DNA of 16,648 nt from Clostridiales bacterium (GTDB taxonomy: Bacteria > Bacillota > Clostridia > Peptostreptococcales > Anaerovoracaceae), in assembly GCA_009778415.1 (NCBI GenBank), contig WRJV01000324.1, forward strand, positions 1 through 16,648. Direction: 5' to 3'. This document shows positions 16,101-16,648 of this stretch, piece by piece; position 1 is the first letter of the stretch; every line of letters begins with the position of its first letter. The position numbers and the translations under genes are program-made. Below the pieces are notes generated by a model. It made no database searches. It was not told where the DNA came from and saw nothing but the letters and a program-made list of their open reading frames with translations.

Positions 16101-16584
16101 CGTCAGGCTGCTGGGGCTGGAAGAAGAGGCGCTCGCTTTCAAAGGCAGCAGGCAGTTCACCGACGTGCCCCAGTGGGCATGGCAATACGCGGCATTCGGC
16201 TACCAAGAAGGCATAACCAACGGGGTCAACACTGAGCGCACATTGTTTGCCCCTGACAGGCCTGTCACCTTGCAGGAATTCACGGCCTTCCTGCTCAGGG
16301 TGCTCGGCTACAGCGAAGCGAACGGGGATTTTGAGTACGCCGACGCGCTGGCGAAAGCGCTGGCGGTTAAGCTTTACACTGAAAAAGAGATGGCAGCATT
16401 GGGCGACGGCCGGTTCCTGAGAGGGGACGCAGTGGTTGCTATGGCAGACGCGCTGCTGTCGTCAATGAATGGTGCAGATGGTGCAAGGCTGATAGACACG
16501 CTGGTGGAAAGCGAGCTGTTTACCGAGGAAGACGCCAAGGCGTTTGCTGAGGCTATTCTGAAGACAGGGAAGCTGGGCGACTAG
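7192..16584 (+). CDS. Giant secreted SLH-domain surface protein, 3130 aa
   Basis: This is a cell-surface protein, roughly 330 kDa by length. A signal peptide (1-28, likely cut after SALA) is followed by a helical region (about 35-150), then a long run of beta-rich Ig-like domains. One Big_2-like domain lies near 790-880. A loop CGGANGAGC (1664-1672) precedes a Lys-rich helix and a glycine/aromatic beta-rich core (about 1755-1950). About 2005-2345 has recurring P-V-x-x-DG-x-x-x-AAW blades suggesting a beta-propeller, and 2455-2800 is CARDB-like. A cadherin-like beta-sandwich domain lies at 2806-2885, then a Gly-rich linker (about 2890-2925). Three SLH domains (2930-3115) should bind secondary cell-wall polymer. 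ATG 7192 follows GGGAGG by about six bases and overlaps the upstream stop; an in-frame extension to 6994 lacks a role. There is no catalytic motif I recognise, so scaffold, adhesin or S-layer roles are possible. Confidence 0.9.
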   Translation: MNAKITRKLIAVCIAVVMVMQTATSALAYVGGTAELGTGSAEQAEALLRNLGLLDENGELNLSQSVMLDGVGYSLDEIIALLNDPATDLAKVGYVDGTPIALGDLKLMIEIEAELARIKSTYFSGRAFTDDQVASLSGLLDQISTQGISATFLAPDGQAKSYAASPPTFSIELAPGSPSEVSYTSPAQETTLTYNLKLEGDLEPGKKYGFSWKALRGMLPMGYVFAQLRMQNTISGPVAVAEGADVTVGDAESGADVSFSFSNFLEKYGVLTLTFSGNLNNQIGMGISGDLRGIVQFAGGDGLLFAGEQGTGDRYNLPFAVHKEYAFSNAAGTSNYSWSMSTSSGTVEKLMASVTGGYNETDNPRWYLVDYDDDTAVNNLIRMGYTAAEIYAGSNARFQVDAQLLLLDGLKNTGSGNERVTGYMKNALPVGYSIGNTPLATLGYRWNGNRVEATGNAAKPLNLPDNYDGTPYILIVPRELSNPNSQAVSIVMESTDGQVPYSLNTVWPGNPIYTENMSGNSSDMFFSIGVGRQRTVSSAVSVYNDPNLRPKVNAIAVPEGTYRFGEYVPITFEFNTPVVPTGMTVTINGDTVQATALMMGTTGRQAVAFYKVKDVDATTIVISNVSGLADLFGNPPVSDNNAGMGWGFAGVTLESALMKFAVTGVSASPAVVQPPLVQDGVEVRLNLSQELAFRNKYGNFDQSGGQEREAPFMAEASSQGTAPHTCQLYLSEAGDGTISAVGTITGLKVPSADEAYTVQIYASEGTKASPGVWEPVPGQSASFTLKAAAFVDGFDIVYPAGDKSELSLAETFRPKLGVAFSGSPTYTSGAWASSDPDIATIGTDGQVVLTNNKLGSVSFEFTADDGGLSDPDSSHLKAVTSHPYAVVAGDSPALVIPDECNRIVTTKGAPVEVRWSSNAKSFTSDSFVYSVELFSGELTKAQLAGATPIAMAPPVAAASTANSAVVPGDYLTEISVGGTPAYTIRVSMPHPLFPADSLSAVCYVIVKPALPVAHVELPAGGLYLLDSRAAAINWSIDNYEPGFTQGEFSVVRVSTQNGQDATENVYTQAVSAPSGSYTLTPKKASGLKDTYMVSLRAKNDEDAGYSCDSYPLYAYSDGALKLMVGGQNTESLSMDNEPKVSSSLPTATDRILALRTELALIEYIGVNYSEYNWSQLKDGIRWDTSDSETVSVNYKQGGLYEDLSRFSMNTYLPETQMALSSLKDGKATVAATHANTGMSASVQVDVKTLREKFYLFSLTPMQKTALTYTDGKGVKKTVYTNDEGVLALYEPNGIGSDVQLKSEGAGGAVFMGTYYQANLLSGERDATKLQLYPLNTFKLRQVAKVDIFLKKPDGSPYAGDLALRGGAYKNGGYCQDALLLGNAVPGPGNPLKDGKASQTVTIGSDGKLTVYMDSTEFWSLEKGEGNTAGTTLSPTDDMQYIFELSGMNGYFPLLIYTNGNITLEDIMRSAGNVTELESHAGGPQPFISNQAMDYVISGNRLVDVRKSTGHIGPNSTYPDTKLLTTALLWGLDPSALNYRLDLCDEFGYIPAAQQSKVVTYPFSSMPVVRNELTLSETTMTKSGWMPDKSDRGLVARLSAGGAMIAEQPVLPRAVDLTRTPKLTETQEITSLMVSLKNSSNLPNPSMDNPDSMTSNVLGLLGGLCGGANGAGCKMIITPGEDNSTFNAFIWAGYNSLGLDKIDYDSNGMVLDTAFNQHSLSAAPSLKDAKEMAKGEYEVGKTIKEAKDNSSKKKASKDYDVTGQLEGYFEAQIQYNFETGKWDIYVLGGGFTFGIGVGYKITYNQMVGPVPVTAEFELGGALQLDFKAALRRSEQPGLPWAPAVDADYVNDFLTNLRVALYVSAFAGFGFDYSVVALKVGLFGRLDGDFQFKFLSREYLDNASQRQVNGQGIQLSGTVGIKFVASFLFISYEYVLASVQAGYHWVFNDWAAINNYWGSAATGTGPGAMASALAASAPVSGLVPVHSSATMQSRSYLDEFARSWGSTRQLQTNAYPYAFPLVTEDGQLLLFVSDNNSSNVSDTRVFATSLSGDSYLQGSEIAAPAGFTGYGDSGLSLAGDKGFAAAAWVRQSAALPPKDPDQPLSSAEQALMMNGTEIVASVYDGSNWTSTRLTENALPDIAPVVATDGSGSAVAAWRSVYAGDESDLLDFSQQDNILYSIYQSGAWSMPRQLYNGTSGMVRGITAAMLPDKTAAVAYSLDTSGTGNAAEYEIGYAVVDSDGNPEFSAVITKDQWLNENPQLAVAAFATGDVRFVLGWHSMREGLSDIRMASFDADGMLSNSFPDSIEQVAGGSSVNIDGRFRFAKMGKAENGIENLSILWPQSVDNDQGEVDHGMLCAVKFMRAGNGLGISAALDVAELPVRTLIDHFDAYVASSDGTTIKAVIQGTEYKDISIDDPGTYDVFQDLAGNPVYVGKAETMLFTVAETYQNKVQLDSLLVDYADLSANALTPIQFTISNAGMAQIDSVDVSIGGILTTFDDLALLPNGSRTLVCWHPVGSKVENLEYALTAHFGASKDTLTGTAYLDYPDLGISKMKLVSEEQGIRTMQLTLYNASAATLAGGKHRSVHLGFYDDSLLQNIQEVKCSAPEVAVNQDKTLTVSGEENLRLIDEGAFNLELRFDIGQYVKSAGLDEIPDSGMRLFADAWITETKQGASIAMPEYYKNNNSASAVFDSLLIRIGQPVSLAVEQGVSGSGNATAEVTVRNNSLTSRTGGNVVATLIDAGGKPVETLQSYVNGAISLGGEESTVVSFSFSKPGSRVLASYGSFDDASDSNAGLSSLSFENLPVRLPDFTADSLGNSSCSVANGVAKSTRVSFVAENPGASVAVSVNGTALADANSIVALAKGDTVIAVEVTSKDGTAKRIYALTVNTTFDTGGGGDGDKKGPGGSSGGGASTRIEEDETPLSNVKTLQEQYADELYKLGLFLGTVAGADPPVYELDGPLTRIQALVLVVRLLGLEEEALAFKGSRQFTDVPQWAWQYAAFGYQEGITNGVNTERTLFAPDRPVTLQEFTAFLLRVLGYSEANGDFEYADALAKALAVKLYTEKEMAALGDGRFLRGDAVVAMADALLSSMNGADGARLIDTLVESELFTEEDAKAFAEAILKTGKLGD

Positions 16585-16648
16585 CAGTCGCGATATGAGG
16601 CGGGCGCTCTGCCGTTAGTGACTTAGGGATTCGTAGCGCAAATAAAAA
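16585..16648. other. 3' flank of the giant gene
   Basis: These 64 bases follow the stop codon to the window edge. A small hairpin GGCGG/CTGCC with one G-T pair can be drawn at about 16599-16613, but no T-run follows it, so no terminator is called. Nothing else is seen. Confidence 0.3.

Noticed and set aside
1..16648. CRISPR arrays, tRNA or rRNA genes, transposases, insertion-sequence ends
   Set aside because: No spaced direct-repeat array, tRNA-like cloverleaf, rRNA-like sequence or transposase motif was seen on either strand.

Overview
The window looks like chromosomal DNA of a Gram-positive anaerobe of the Bacillota, most likely class Clostridia. The grounds are near-consensus SigA-type promoters (TTGATT-N17-TATAAT, TTGACA-N17-TATACT), strong Shine-Dalgarno sites, a PemK-type MazEF pair, a PrsW-family protease beside an ECF-like sigma factor, and a giant secreted protein ending in S-layer homology (SLH) domains. 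Coding DNA is fairly GC-rich and intergenic DNA is AT-rich. The species cannot be named from the sequence alone.

Layout. Positions 1-271 hold no gene I can support, but contain two tandem copies of a palindrome. On the minus strand, 272-2553 is a two-component operon: a 7TM-PAS histidine kinase followed by an overlapping NarL/LuxR-type response regulator. A patatin-like lipase gene (2734-4017) diverges from it, and the 180-bp intergenic region carries one good promoter facing each way. Next comes a tightly packed plus-strand operon (4105-6309): ECF-like sigma factor, 101-aa two-TM protein, 222-aa 7-TM protein, and a PrsW-like intramembrane protease. A mazEF toxin-antitoxin pair (6277-6848) lies on the minus strand and overlaps the protease gene tail to tail. 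To its right a 56-aa one-TM protein (7025-7195) is translationally coupled to a 3130-aa secreted protein (7192-16584) that fills the rest of the window.

How the parts may work together. The two small membrane proteins, one in the sigma operon and one just before the giant gene, share an almost identical N-terminal motif (MRSNxEIAAEALRR). This ties the sigma/protease operon to the giant surface-protein operon although mazEF now separates them. By analogy with SigW-RsiW-PrsW of Bacillus subtilis, I infer a signalling module. In it the motif-bearing protein(s) would hold the sigma factor at the membrane, the 7-TM protein might sense a signal, the PrsW-like protease would start regulated proteolysis, and the giant SLH protein would be an output. 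Gene identities are well supported; the circuit is a hypothesis. The kinase/regulator pair and the lipase probably form a separate membrane- or envelope-related unit.
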